Made by a program: the position numbers and the translations under genes. Under the pieces are notes generated by a model. The model was not told the DNA's origin. It ran no database searches and saw only the letters and a list, made by a program, of their open reading frames with translations. Below are positions 54,412-62,355 of a DNA stretch of 64,000 bases, one piece after another. This DNA is from Rhodoferax sp. BLA1. GTDB lineage: Bacteria; Pseudomonadota; Gammaproteobacteria; Burkholderiales; Burkholderiaceae_C. Each line of letters starts with the position of its first letter. Position 1 is the first letter of the stretch. The stretch spans positions 372,001-436,000 of the forward strand of contig NZ_SZVI01000009.1 in assembly GCF_013416775.1 (NCBI RefSeq). The letters run 5' to 3'.

Positions 54412-55629
54412 CTAAAAACTGAAATCGGCCGACAGTTTGCCCACGGTGCTGCTGTAGTCAAGCGGGGCAAGATTGGTGACGGCGGCATCACGCGTGCTTT
54501 TTTTCAGCGAGGCGTTGAAAGCCACAAACTGGAAAGGCTGCCAGTTGAGTGACAAGCTGGCGTCACGCAAAGTGTCCTTGCGCTGGGTGATCGACCCAGC
54601 GTCGGGCGCGCCCAGGTAGTCGATGTAGGTCAGGTCATAACGCAGGCCCAAATAAGTTTTGCTACCAATGCGCCAGGTGGGGCCAAGTGATAGCCGGTTA
54701 CTCAGGGTGTGATTGGAGTAGCCAGTCTGATAACTGCCGAGTTGACGAGCCCAGCTTGCGGCCAGGGCAGTTTTGCCGGTGATGTTCCAGTTGATGGCAA
54801 CACCTGTGTTAAAGCCACTGTAGTCGCGTTGAGGCTGACTCGGGTGGTTGCGGTCGATGTGAACGGCGCTTAAGTTAGCGGTGGTGTTGCCTGACAGTAC
54901 CCAGGACAGGTTGACCCCATTGTCAATCTGGTCGAATTCGCGATTGTTGGCGCTGGCGGTGAGGTATCTGCCGCTGGAGGTTTTGAGGTTGTAGGTGAAC
55001 ACACTGTTGGAGCCAGATGCACGGCGCACGCCCACGCTGGCCGTGTTGGCGTTGTAGTCGTCCCCCGTACCCAGAGCCACCTGATTGGTTTGGTTGGTGC
55101 GCGACAGACCGGCCAGCAAGCTCCAGGTGCCGTCCATGTCATAAATGGCGTCAAACCCGGTGTTGCTGGTGGTACGCAGGTTGCGCTGGGTGACGTCGGG
55201 AGCGTCAGAAGGATTGTTGGGTGTTACCAGGCGGTCCGCAGTCAGGCTGCCATGAAAACGCGGTGTGATGCTCCAGCGCCAGGCGGCAGCGTAGTTGGTG
55301 GCCGTAAAGCTGTATTGGCTGAAGTTTTGGTAGCTGTAGTCGAGCACGCTCAGGTCCAACTCCAGGCGTTGCAAGCTGTAGGCTTTGTTGAAGGACACTC
55401 CCAGCGTGCTGATGCCAATGCGCTCGGCCGTGCTATCGCGGCCAGTTTGGGCCGAGACGTTAGCGCTGGCGGGCAGGCGCTGCAGGTTGCTGTCGGACTG
55501 GAGTGTGTAGTCGGCGCGGAACATGAGCGTGTCTTGGACTTGGACAAGGTCTTGCTGCTGCGCCCGCGCAGACGTTGTACTGATCAACGCCAGCAGAGTC
55601 ACCAGCCAAAATGCTTGGGCTTGCAGCAT
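54412..55629 (-). CDS. epsL: EpsL-type outer-membrane beta-barrel protein of the EPS locus
   Basis: 405 residues. Signal peptide about 1-23 (LVTLLALISTTSARAQ), then alternating polar/hydrophobic strands typical of a beta-barrel and a C-terminal phenylalanine (KLSADFSF), the outer-membrane sorting residue. The pattern SLQRLELDLSVLDYSYQNFSQYSFTATNYAAAWRW fits the EpsL family found in PEP-CTERM EPS operons. Its role in export or assembly is not established. It lies 3 bp after the priming transferase gene. Confidence 0.83.
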   Translation of the reverse strand: MLQAQAFWLVTLLALISTTSARAQQQDLVQVQDTLMFRADYTLQSDSNLQRLPASANVSAQTGRDSTAERIGISTLGVSFNKAYSLQRLELDLSVLDYSYQNFSQYSFTATNYAAAWRWSITPRFHGSLTADRLVTPNNPSDAPDVTQRNLRTTSNTGFDAIYDMDGTWSLLAGLSRTNQTNQVALGTGDDYNANTASVGVRRASGSNSVFTYNLKTSSGRYLTASANNREFDQIDNGVNLSWVLSGNTTANLSAVHIDRNHPSQPQRDYSGFNTGVAINWNITGKTALAASWARQLGSYQTGYSNHTLSNRLSLGPTWRIGSKTYLGLRYDLTYIDYLGAPDAGSITQRKDTLRDASLSLNWQPFQFVAFNASLKKSTRDAAVTNLAPLDYSSTVGKLSADFSF

Positions 55630-55632
55630 GGC

Positions 55633-57072
55633 TCAATAAGCCTTCTGGTCTTTCAAGACCAGGCGAATGGTTTTCAGGATGATGTCGATGTCAAGCTGCA
55701 GCGACCAGTGCCGCAGGTAGTCCAGGTCGTAGTCAATACGACCCTGCATCTTGTCCAGAGTGTCGGTCTCCCCCCGGTAGCCGTTGACCTGGGCCCAGCC
55801 GGTGATGCCGGGCTTGACCTTGTGACGCACCATGTAGCCCTTGATGAGTTTTCGGTACAGCTCGTTGTGAGCCACAGCGTGCGGGCGGGGGCCGACGATG
55901 CTCATGCGCCCCTGCAAGACGTTGACAAACTGGGGCAACTCATCAAGGGAGGTGCGACGCAAAAAGGCGCCCAAGGGGGTAATACGGGCGTCGTTCTTTT
56001 GTGCTTGCTGGATGTTGCCACCGTCTTCGGTAACCGTCATGGAGCGAAATTTGTAGACCAGGATCTCCTCACCATCGAGTCCGTAACGACGCTGCTTGAA
56101 GATGATGGGCCCGGACGAGGTCAGCTTGATGGCAATGGCAATGATCAGCAAGACCGGAAAGATCAGCGCCAAGATCAACACCGAGAAAACCACGTCGCTG
56201 ATACGTTTGACAGTACCGTTGGTGGCCTTGAACGGGGTTTCGCAGACTGAGATCACCGATGTGCCACAGACGCTGTCGGCTTGCCCCTGGATCAGGTCAG
56301 TAACAAACATATCTGGCACAAAGTAAATCGAAGCAGTGGTGTCCTTGAGTTCATCCAGCACATGCAGGATGCGCGGCTGGGACGCCATTGGTAAAGACAG
56401 ATAAATGAGTTTGATATTGTGGTCGCGCACAATGTGTGCCAACTGTTCGTGTTTGCCCAGCAGCTTGTAGCAATTGTTGGTGTCCAATCGTTCAGGGCTG
56501 CGGTTGTCCACAAAACCAATCAGCTTGATGCGTGAGTAGAGCGAGGCCGTGATGCCATTGGCCAGCGCCAAACCCTGTTCATTCATGCCCACAATCAACG
56601 CACGTTGGGCCGGACCCTGCCAGCTGAGCAGTAAAGGAGCCATTCTGCGAATGGCAAGGGCACTCCCGAACTTGCTGAGCGGCGCCAGCCACAACCACGT
56701 GTAAAGAACGCGTTCAGAGAAAGCGCTGGTATAACCCGTGACCCAACCCATGAGCAGCAGCAAGCTGGCGGTCCAGGCCCAGTTGATAACACTCTCACCG
56801 GCCAAGGACGCCACCGATGCTTGGAGGCGAGCGGTGCCCGGAAAAGATATGGCAAAGGTCACCAGCGACAACACAAGATATTGGGGCAGGATGGCGCCCT
56901 CAAAATAATGCGACAGCGCCCACAATGAAAACACATAGGCGACAGGACCAACAAAGGCCTCAAACTGGCTGAGCAGGTTGTCATTGCCCAGAGTGGATGT
57001 CCTCACTGCCGGTTTGACAGACGCAGGTGGCAAAGCCACCGGGGCATCAAGCAGACTGGGCATTTCAGGCAT
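55633..57072 (-). CDS. Undecaprenyl-phosphate glucose phosphotransferase (WcaJ-type priming transferase)
   Basis: 479 residues. Four or so N-terminal membrane helices (about 35-140), a CoA-binding-like Rossmann middle domain (RALIVGMNEQGLALANGI), a further helix (RISDVVFSVLILALIFPVLLIIAIAI) and the bacterial sugar transferase domain: SSGPIIFKQRRYGLDGEEILVYKFRSM, RRTSLDELPQFVNVLQGRMSIVGPRPHAVAHN, VKPGITGWAQVNGYRGETDTLDKM, RIDYDLDYLRHWSLQLDIDII. It starts EPS synthesis by placing a sugar phosphate on undecaprenyl phosphate. The start overlaps the epsA-like regulator gene. Confidence 0.93.
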   Translation of the reverse strand: MPEMPSLLDAPVALPPASVKPAVRTSTLGNDNLLSQFEAFVGPVAYVFSLWALSHYFEGAILPQYLVLSLVTFAISFPGTARLQASVASLAGESVINWAWTASLLLLMGWVTGYTSAFSERVLYTWLWLAPLSKFGSALAIRRMAPLLLSWQGPAQRALIVGMNEQGLALANGITASLYSRIKLIGFVDNRSPERLDTNNCYKLLGKHEQLAHIVRDHNIKLIYLSLPMASQPRILHVLDELKDTTASIYFVPDMFVTDLIQGQADSVCGTSVISVCETPFKATNGTVKRISDVVFSVLILALIFPVLLIIAIAIKLTSSGPIIFKQRRYGLDGEEILVYKFRSMTVTEDGGNIQQAQKNDARITPLGAFLRRTSLDELPQFVNVLQGRMSIVGPRPHAVAHNELYRKLIKGYMVRHKVKPGITGWAQVNGYRGETDTLDKMQGRIDYDLDYLRHWSLQLDIDIILKTIRLVLKDQKAY

Positions 57073-57877
57073 AACTGGTCAAGGCGGTGACTTTGCCCAC
57101 GGCCTGGGCACGGTTGCTGACATTGAGCTTCTTGAAAATGTTTCTCAGATGGCTCTTGATGGTGAATTCGCTGATGGTCAAGATGCGCCCGATCTCTGAG
57201 TTGGTCTTCCCCAGGGCAACCCATTGAAGAACTTCTTCTTCTCGATCAGACAAGCTGCTTTCAAGCATCTGTTGCGGTACCTTCGGATCGTCTGTCAAAG
57301 GGCCCGGTTGGGTTTGATGTGGCAGCAAAGCAACCTGACGCAAGCTGGCGTCAATGTAGGGCAGCACCTTGGCCATGGCGCTACGTTGGCTTGGACTGAA
57401 AGTAGGTATGTCGCTAAAAGCCAAATACAGACAGTCTTGGCTGCCACGCTCGTCTCGCATACCGTGCACCAAGACACAACGCATTGTTCCCAAGGCGTCT
57501 TTCAGTTGGGAGTTTGGGGTGGCATCTTGCAAGGAAAAACCGTCAACACCGGCATTGATGACAAAGGGAGTACCACCAAACTCGCTCCATCGCGTGAACA
57601 TGTGAAGCAGCATCGGCAGGATGGCGTCAGGGCATGAGTTGTGCGAACGCACACCAACCAGCGGGGAAATAATGTCGTGGCTGAGCTTGCCCTTTTCGAA
57701 GTTGCCCCAAGCCGCAATCAGGATGGCGTGTGGCAGGTAGTGCTGCATGTCGCCTTGCAGCCAAACCATCGCATCAAAATGGCTGCGTACTTGTGCAGCG
57801 CGGGCAACAGCGTTGTGAAATCGGTGCAGGTCATATTCGGACGTGGACGGTAAAAGAGCCATGGTTGTGCATTTCAT
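57065..57877 (-). CDS. epsA: LuxR-family regulator, EpsA type (copy 1)
   Basis: 270 residues from the ATG at 57877; an ATG at 57862 (MALLPSTSEYDL) is equally plausible, and neither has a clear ribosome-binding site. The N-terminal EpsA-specific sensor-like region (VRSHFDAMVWLQGDMQHYLPHAILIAAWGNFEKGKLSHDIISP) is of unknown ligand. The C-terminal LuxR helix-turn-helix is LSDREEEVLQWVALGKTNSEIGRILTISEFTIKSHLRNIFKKLNVSNRAQAV. It has no receiver or autoinducer domain. The 3' end overlaps the priming transferase gene by 8 bp, so it is the first gene of the EPS operon and likely its regulator. Paralogue of the gene at 59170. Confidence 0.9.
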   Translation of the reverse strand: MKCTTMALLPSTSEYDLHRFHNAVARAAQVRSHFDAMVWLQGDMQHYLPHAILIAAWGNFEKGKLSHDIISPLVGVRSHNSCPDAILPMLLHMFTRWSEFGGTPFVINAGVDGFSLQDATPNSQLKDALGTMRCVLVHGMRDERGSQDCLYLAFSDIPTFSPSQRSAMAKVLPYIDASLRQVALLPHQTQPGPLTDDPKVPQQMLESSLSDREEEVLQWVALGKTNSEIGRILTISEFTIKSHLRNIFKKLNVSNRAQAVGKVTALTSYA

Positions 57878-57984
57878 TGATAGCAATGAGCGATTCCACA
57901 CAAATCGAGGACAAGCTTCCGTGCGATGGCGCACTGAGCAAGCCCCCACAACGGAAACACCACAGGTCAGGTCATTTTTTGCAA

Positions 57985-58007
57985 GGAGGCGGATTTCATC
58001 CGCCCCT
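57985..58007 (-). terminator. Stem-loop between microprotein gene and epsA
   Basis: GGCGGAT and ATCCGCC form a 7-bp stem around a 3-base loop, 25 bp after the microprotein stop codon. No U-run follows, so this may be an attenuator or processing site rather than a full terminator. Confidence 0.35.
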
Positions 58008-58031
58008 CTTTGGTGCATTCTCAGAAATAGC

Positions 58032-58202
58032 TCAGGAGTTGTTCGACTTGAAGCGGCGCCACACGATGACGGCCATCGTGCCAAGACCCAACAAAATCAT
58101 GCGGGAGCTTTGTGGCTCGTTGGTCAAACTTGCTGTGGATGCAAAAGCGCTCAGGCTCGACACGGCGAATGCGGCGGCTGCAGTGAGGGATGTCAGTGTC
58201 AT
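58032..58202 (-). CDS. 56-residue PEP-CTERM-like microprotein
   Basis: A short frame from ATG 58202 to TGA 58032. Residues 1-23 (MTLTSLTAAAAFAVSSLSAF) look like a signal peptide with a cut near FAS. After a mature stretch of fewer than ten residues comes EPQSSRMILLGLGTMAVIVW then RRFKSNNS. This has the layout of a PEP-CTERM signal (acidic-Pro, SS, L-L-G-L-G helix, basic tail), though the usual PEP is reduced to EP. GGAG lies nine bases before the ATG. A -10 box and a perfect dyad lie upstream. So it is almost only an export signal joined to a sorting signal. It lies between the Crp-like gene and epsA on the same strand. Confidence 0.65.
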   Translation of the reverse strand: MTLTSLTAAAAFAVSSLSAFASTASLTNEPQSSRMILLGLGTMAVIVWRRFKSNNS

Positions 58203-58244
58203 GGTGTATTACTCCGTGGCAAGTAGCAAGATCACTACGGGTAA

Positions 58245-58250
58245 ATACTA
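58245..58250 (-). promoter_or_regulatory. Candidate -10 box for the microprotein gene
   Basis: TAGTAT on the minus strand; predicted start about 58238, leader about 36 bases. No -35 match (TCGACG at the right place), which suggests an activator is needed. Confidence 0.4.
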
Positions 58251-58273
58251 ATTGCGTACCCTCTCATCGTCGA

Positions 58274-58289
58274 TAGTCCGTTCGGACTA
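58274..58289. promoter_or_regulatory. Perfect dyad, candidate EpsA/LuxR-type operator
   Basis: TAGTCCG-TT-CGGACTA. Its edge abuts the -35 position of the promoter above, so its centre is near -43, the usual place for a LuxR-type activator box. Which protein binds is inferred only from neighbourhood. Confidence 0.45.
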
Positions 58290-58362
58290 GTCTGACGCCC
58301 TCAAACCCACATTGGCAACACGGCTACCCGGAGATCAAATGCCTGAGGTGATTGGCTTTGCT

Positions 58363-58890
58363 TCAAAGAAAACCAACATCGGCCAGACCTGGCAACTTGT
58401 CGTTGGTAGCATGACGCAATTTGCTGGTGGTGGTGTGAAGCAAAGCGAGCATGATCTTGTTGCTCAAACGTGGGTGATCTGACAACAAGGCCATGAATTT
58501 GTCATGGGTGAGCACAGCAAAATCACTGGGCAAAGTGGTGACACAGCTGGCAAAGCGTTTTTGCCCGTCGAACATGGACATTTCGCCAACAATGTCGCCA
58601 GGCTTAACGACGTAAATCACTTTATCAAGGCCCTCGTGCAACTGGGTAATGACAGCGCCGCCCGTGATCAGAATAACCAAGTAGTCCCCCTCCTCGCCCT
58701 CGCGCAACACGGAAGAACAACGCGGTACACCAAAACACTCAAGGTAATCACCGAACAACAGGATTTCACGGCGGTTAATCCCCTCCAACAGACGCCCAGC
58801 CTGAACGGCGTGGATGAATTCGTTGAGATAGTCTCTAACTTTGCCCAGCGGTTGCACGCCTGGCTGGAGCTCTGCAAAGGGTGAATTCAT
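58363..58890 (-). CDS. Crp-like cyclic-nucleotide-binding-domain protein without DNA-binding domain
   Basis: 175 residues. A helical N-terminus (about 1-45) is followed by one cNMP-binding beta-roll: LECFGVPRCSSVLREGEEGDYLVILITGGAVITQ, KVIYVVKPGDIVGEMSMFDGQKRFASCVTTLPSDFAVLTHDKFMALL. The phosphate-binding cassette is degenerate (GEMSMFDGQKRFAS), so the ligand may not be cAMP. There is no helix-turn-helix; the C-terminus is a short helix. This small Crp-like protein type accompanies some PEP-CTERM EPS loci. It lies upstream of the microprotein gene and is divergent from the second epsA-like gene. A role as a c-di-GMP or other nucleotide sensor is only a guess. Confidence 0.85.
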   Translation of the reverse strand: MNSPFAELQPGVQPLGKVRDYLNEFIHAVQAGRLLEGINRREILLFGDYLECFGVPRCSSVLREGEEGDYLVILITGGAVITQLHEGLDKVIYVVKPGDIVGEMSMFDGQKRFASCVTTLPSDFAVLTHDKFMALLSDHPRLSNKIMLALLHTTTSKLRHATNDKLPGLADVGFL

Positions 58891-59110
58891 AACTCGATAA
58901 CTCCGCCTCAGGTGTCAAAACACAAGGCTGATTATCGAAGGACGTAACAGAGAGTAACAATAGCTCCAACGAACTATATGAACCCATGGAGGCGATACAT
59001 TGCTACCAAAACCTCATGCATAGCACATCGCCAGATGTTGTAAATACGATAAAAAATTGTCACATTTTGAAGATACCCTGCATCCAATCAAGATGCAAAC
59101 TTGTTTAACT
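58891..59110. other. Divergent intergenic region between Crp-like and second epsA-like genes
   Basis: No gene seen. GCATC-CAATCAA-GATGC near 59082-59100 is an inverted repeat that could be an operator or hairpin. TTGTCA at about 59056 could be a -35 box for the rightward gene, but no matching -10 stands out. Confidence 0.3.
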
Positions 59111-59153
59111 GCTCCGAATTTTTGACACCAGATGGTCTGGTGTGATTTGGAGC
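59111..59153 (+). promoter_or_regulatory. Hairpin that can sequester the ribosome-binding site of the second epsA-like gene
   Basis: Perfect inner stem ACACCAGA-TGG-TCTGGTGT (59125-59143), extended by outer pairing of GCTCC (59111-59115) with GGAGC (59149-59153). GGAG is the only Shine-Dalgarno-like sequence before the gene, so in RNA it would be paired. It may equally be a DNA operator. Confidence 0.5.
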
Positions 59154-59169
59154 AAACCATATTTCAACT

Positions 59170-59955
59170 TTGAATATTCTCCAATCATCACTATCTCCTG
59201 CGGATATTCACCATTACCACCGTGTGGTCTCCCAATCAGCGGGGATTCGGACTCACTTCGACATGCTGATCTGGCTACAGGGGGAAATGCAGTATTACCT
59301 TCCGCATGACATCATGATCGCGGTATGGGGTAACTTCAACGAAGGTCAACTTCGCCACGACGTGATTTCACCCATGACCGGGGTCAGGTCACACAATGTG
59401 AACACCGACACACTGTCGCCGCTGCTGCTGCAGCTCTACCATCGCTGGACGCAGTACAGCAAAAGCCCCTACGCCATGAAAGTAGGAGAAAGCGGCTTTT
59501 TGTTGGAAGACACCGGGCTCCAATGCATGCTGGGTGATGCCCTGAAGTACATGCGTAGCGCGATGGTGCACGGCATTTGCGACGAGCGCCACGGCATTGA
59601 GTGTCTGTATGTCTCATTCAGCACCAAACCGGACTACAGCCAAGTGGACAGGGCGACTGTCACCGCAATCCTGCCTTACATTGATTCGGCCTTGCGTCAA
59701 GTTAGCCACTTACCTGAGCAGGCAAGCGTGGGCCCATTGACCCTGAAAGAGAACCTGAAACCCACCCATACCTTGTCAACCCGAGAAGTGGAAATCATGT
59801 ATTGGGTGGCACTGGGCAAAACCAACCCTGAAATTGGCTGCATCCTGAACATCAGCGAATTCACCGTGAAAAACCACATGCAGCGGGTTTTCAAGAAGCT
59901 TGATGTGATCAACCGGGCGCAAGCAGTGAGCAAGTTCAAAGAGCTGTGTGCCTAG
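59170..59955 (+). CDS. LuxR-family regulator, EpsA type (copy 2)
   Basis: 261 residues from a TTG at 59170; an ATT at 59161, eight bases after GGAG, is an alternative, and the frame closes upstream at 59143. The sensor-like part (IRTHFDMLIWLQGEMQYYLPHDIMIAVWGNFNEGQLRHDVISPMTGVRSHN) and LuxR helix-turn-helix (LSTREVEIMYWVALGKTNPEIGCILNISEFTVKNHMQRVFKKLDVINRAQAV) align throughout with the regulator at 57065. It is transcribed away from the EPS genes. The weak start codon and the hairpin suggest low or controlled translation. Confidence 0.88.
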   Translation: MNILQSSLSPADIHHYHRVVSQSAGIRTHFDMLIWLQGEMQYYLPHDIMIAVWGNFNEGQLRHDVISPMTGVRSHNVNTDTLSPLLLQLYHRWTQYSKSPYAMKVGESGFLLEDTGLQCMLGDALKYMRSAMVHGICDERHGIECLYVSFSTKPDYSQVDRATVTAILPYIDSALRQVSHLPEQASVGPLTLKENLKPTHTLSTREVEIMYWVALGKTNPEIGCILNISEFTVKNHMQRVFKKLDVINRAQAVSKFKELCA

Positions 59956-60079
59956 CGGACCTCCAAGTAAAATACCCAACCTTCACCCATAAATTGACCC
60001 CTTGCGTCGATCGTCTGTGTTTTCACAAACCGGTTCAGCGGGCCGCCCTGGTACCCGGTAATACCCTTCTCTGGTTTGA

Positions 60080-60901
60080 TTGATGCACTTTGAACCCTCT
60101 CTGATTTTTGCCCTTGGCCTGCTCGGCCTGATCTCAGGTTTTTTGGCGGGGCTGCTGGGGATTGGTGGCGGCATGATCATGGTGCCGTTTGTCACCGCCA
60201 TCCTCTCCGACCAGGGTGTTGATCCGCAGCTATCGATCAAGATGGCCATTGCCACCTCCATGGCCACCATCGTTTTCACCTCCGTGTCGAGCTTGCGGGC
60301 GCACCACAAACGTGGCGCCATCCGTTGGGACTTGGTCAAAAGCCTGGCGCCAGGCATCGTTTTGGGCGCGGGCATCGCCAGCATCGGGGTGTTTACCGTT
60401 TTGAAAGGCTCGGCCTTGGCTTTGGTGTTTGCCTTGTTTGTGGGGTTTTCCGCCACACAGATGTTTTTGGACAAAAAACCTGCGCCAAGTCGCTCGGTGC
60501 CCGGGCCGGTGGGTCTGGTCGGTACCGGTTCGGTGATCGGCTTTTTGTCCGGTTTGGTGGGGGCTGGTGGTGGTTTTGTCAGCGTGCCCTTCATGACCTG
60601 GTGCAATGTGCCAATTCACGCGGCGGTGGCCACCTCGGCCGCGCTGGGTTTTCCCATCGCGCTGGCCAATGCACTGGGTTTTGTGGTGGGCGGCTCCGGT
60701 GTGGCCCATCTGCCCCCCTACTCCCTGGGTTACATCTGGTTGCCCGCTCTGATGGTGATTGCCAGTTGCAGCATCCTGACCGCCCCATTGGGTGCCGCAG
60801 CGGCCCACAAACTCCCGGTTAAACGCCTCAAACGGGTGTTTGCCAGCATCTTGTATCTGCTGGCGGCTTACATGTTGTACCGTGCTGCGGTCAGCTGGTA
60901 A
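60080..60901 (+). CDS. Sulfite exporter TauE/SafE family permease
   Basis: 273 residues, about eight membrane helices in two repeats. LGLLGLISGFLAGLLGIGGGMIMVPFV and its echo GSVIGFLSGLVGAGGGFVSVPFMTW carry the two GxGGG motifs of the family. FTSVSSLRAHHKRGAIRWD is the conserved loop after the second helix. It moves a sulfur-containing or other organic anion across the inner membrane; the substrate cannot be deduced. Convergent with tnaA. Confidence 0.9.
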   Translation: MMHFEPSLIFALGLLGLISGFLAGLLGIGGGMIMVPFVTAILSDQGVDPQLSIKMAIATSMATIVFTSVSSLRAHHKRGAIRWDLVKSLAPGIVLGAGIASIGVFTVLKGSALALVFALFVGFSATQMFLDKKPAPSRSVPGPVGLVGTGSVIGFLSGLVGAGGGFVSVPFMTWCNVPIHAAVATSAALGFPIALANALGFVVGGSGVAHLPPYSLGYIWLPALMVIASCSILTAPLGAAAAHKLPVKRLKRVFASILYLLAAYMLYRAAVSW

Positions 60902-60952
60902 GGCGTTACCCCAGAGGTATTCCGTTCTAGAAAACGCTTCTGAGTCTGCGAA

Positions 60953-60968
60953 GGCCACTCCGGTGGCC
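60953..60968. terminator. Hairpin between convergent TauE-like and tryptophanase genes
   Basis: GGCCAC-TCCG-GTGGCC, six perfect pairs, no U-run. Possibly a shared weak terminator. Confidence 0.35.
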
Positions 60969-60978
60969 CCCGTCTGGT

Positions 60979-62355
60979 TCAGGCGTCCACCCAGGCACAC
61001 TCACAGGTGAAGTGACGCAGGAAGGGCGGCTGTTTGGTGATCTTCACACCGCGAATGCTGGAAGCCTTTTGCTTCACCTCAGCAATCACTTCGGCAGCAT
61101 AGTCAAAGTGGCTCTGGGTATACATGCGCCGAGGGAAAGCCAGCCGTACCAGTTCCATGCTGTGATAGGTCTCGGTGCCGTTGGCCAAGCGTTTGCCAAA
61201 CATCACTGAGCCGATTTCCACACCACGGATGCCCCCCTCTAGGTACAGGGCATTGCACAGCGCCCAAGCCGGGTAATGGGCCACCGGCATGTCGGGCAAC
61301 ACGGTACGGGCGTCAATGTAGACCGCGTGGCCACCGGTGGGTTTGACAAAACTCACACCCGCTGCCTCCAGCCGCTCACCCAGGTATTCGGCGGTGCGCA
61401 GGCGGTAACGCAGGTAGTCTTCCTGCATGCCCTCCTCCAGCCCCACCGCCAGCGCCTCCAGGTCGCGCCCAGCCAAGCCGCCGTAGGTGGGGAAACCTTC
61501 GGTCATGATCAACACGTTGCGCACCGCGTCCATCCACTCTTCGCTGCGCAGCACGATGAAACCGCCGATGTTGACCATGCCATCTTTCTTGGCACTCATG
61601 GTCGCACCGTCGGCGTAAGAGAACATCTCTTGCACGATGGCCTTGATCGAGGTGTTTTCGTAACCGGGCTCGCGCATCTTGATAAACATGGCGTTTTCAG
61701 AAAAACGGCACACATCCATGATGAAAGGTTTGCCGTATTTCTTGAGCAAGGCAGCATAAGCGCGGATGTTGGCCATCGACACCGGCTGGCCGCCACCGGT
61801 GTTGTTGGTGACGGTGATCATGCCAAACGGGATCTGGTCGCCGCGCGTTTTCAGCAGGGCCTCAACCCGCTCCAGGTCGATGTTGCCCTTGAAGGGGTGA
61901 ATCGTCGCGGGTTGTGTCCCTTCGGCAATCACCAGGTCCAGCGCCTCGATACCCAGGTACTCCAGGTTAGCGCGGGTGGTGTCAAAGTGACAGTTGTTGG
62001 GCACCACATCGCCTTTTTTGCAGACGGCGGTGAACAGCACTTTTTCTGCGGCACGACCCTGGTGGGTCGGCACAAAGAAGTTCATGCCGGTGATGTTCTG
62101 GATGACTTTTTCCAGCCGGTAAAAACTGCGTGCACCGGCATAACTCTCGTCACCTTCCATGATGGCGCCCCACTGGCGGCTGGACATGGCGCCGGTACCG
62201 GAGTCGGTCAACCAGTCGATCAACACGTCTTCGGCGTGTAATTTGAAGACGTTGAGTTTGGCGGCTTCCAGCAGCTGAACCCGCTCCTCACGGGTCGTCA
62301 TACGAATGGGTTCAATGCTTTTGATGCGAAAGGGTTCAATCAGGGTTTTGGGCAT
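60979..62355 (-). CDS. tnaA: Tryptophanase (or close beta-eliminating lyase)
   Basis: 458 residues. PLP-dependent beta-eliminating lyase: EPFRIKSIEPIRMTTREER, LTDSGTGAMSSRQWGAIMEGDESYAG, PTHQGRAAEKVLF, TVTNNTGGGQPVSMANIRA, the PLP lysine in FSYADGATMSAKKDGMVNIGG, EGFPTYGGLAGRDLEALAVGL. In the active-site segment it reads VEIGSVMFGKR, as in tryptophanase, where tyrosine phenol-lyase has MERG with its substrate-binding arginine. It would split tryptophan into indole, pyruvate and ammonia. The overall sequence is intermediate between the two enzymes, so activity should be tested. No TnaC-like leader is seen upstream. Confidence 0.85.
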   Translation of the reverse strand: MPKTLIEPFRIKSIEPIRMTTREERVQLLEAAKLNVFKLHAEDVLIDWLTDSGTGAMSSRQWGAIMEGDESYAGARSFYRLEKVIQNITGMNFFVPTHQGRAAEKVLFTAVCKKGDVVPNNCHFDTTRANLEYLGIEALDLVIAEGTQPATIHPFKGNIDLERVEALLKTRGDQIPFGMITVTNNTGGGQPVSMANIRAYAALLKKYGKPFIMDVCRFSENAMFIKMREPGYENTSIKAIVQEMFSYADGATMSAKKDGMVNIGGFIVLRSEEWMDAVRNVLIMTEGFPTYGGLAGRDLEALAVGLEEGMQEDYLRYRLRTAEYLGERLEAAGVSFVKPTGGHAVYIDARTVLPDMPVAHYPAWALCNALYLEGGIRGVEIGSVMFGKRLANGTETYHSMELVRLAFPRRMYTQSHFDYAAEVIAEVKQKASSIRGVKITKQPPFLRHFTCECAWVDA

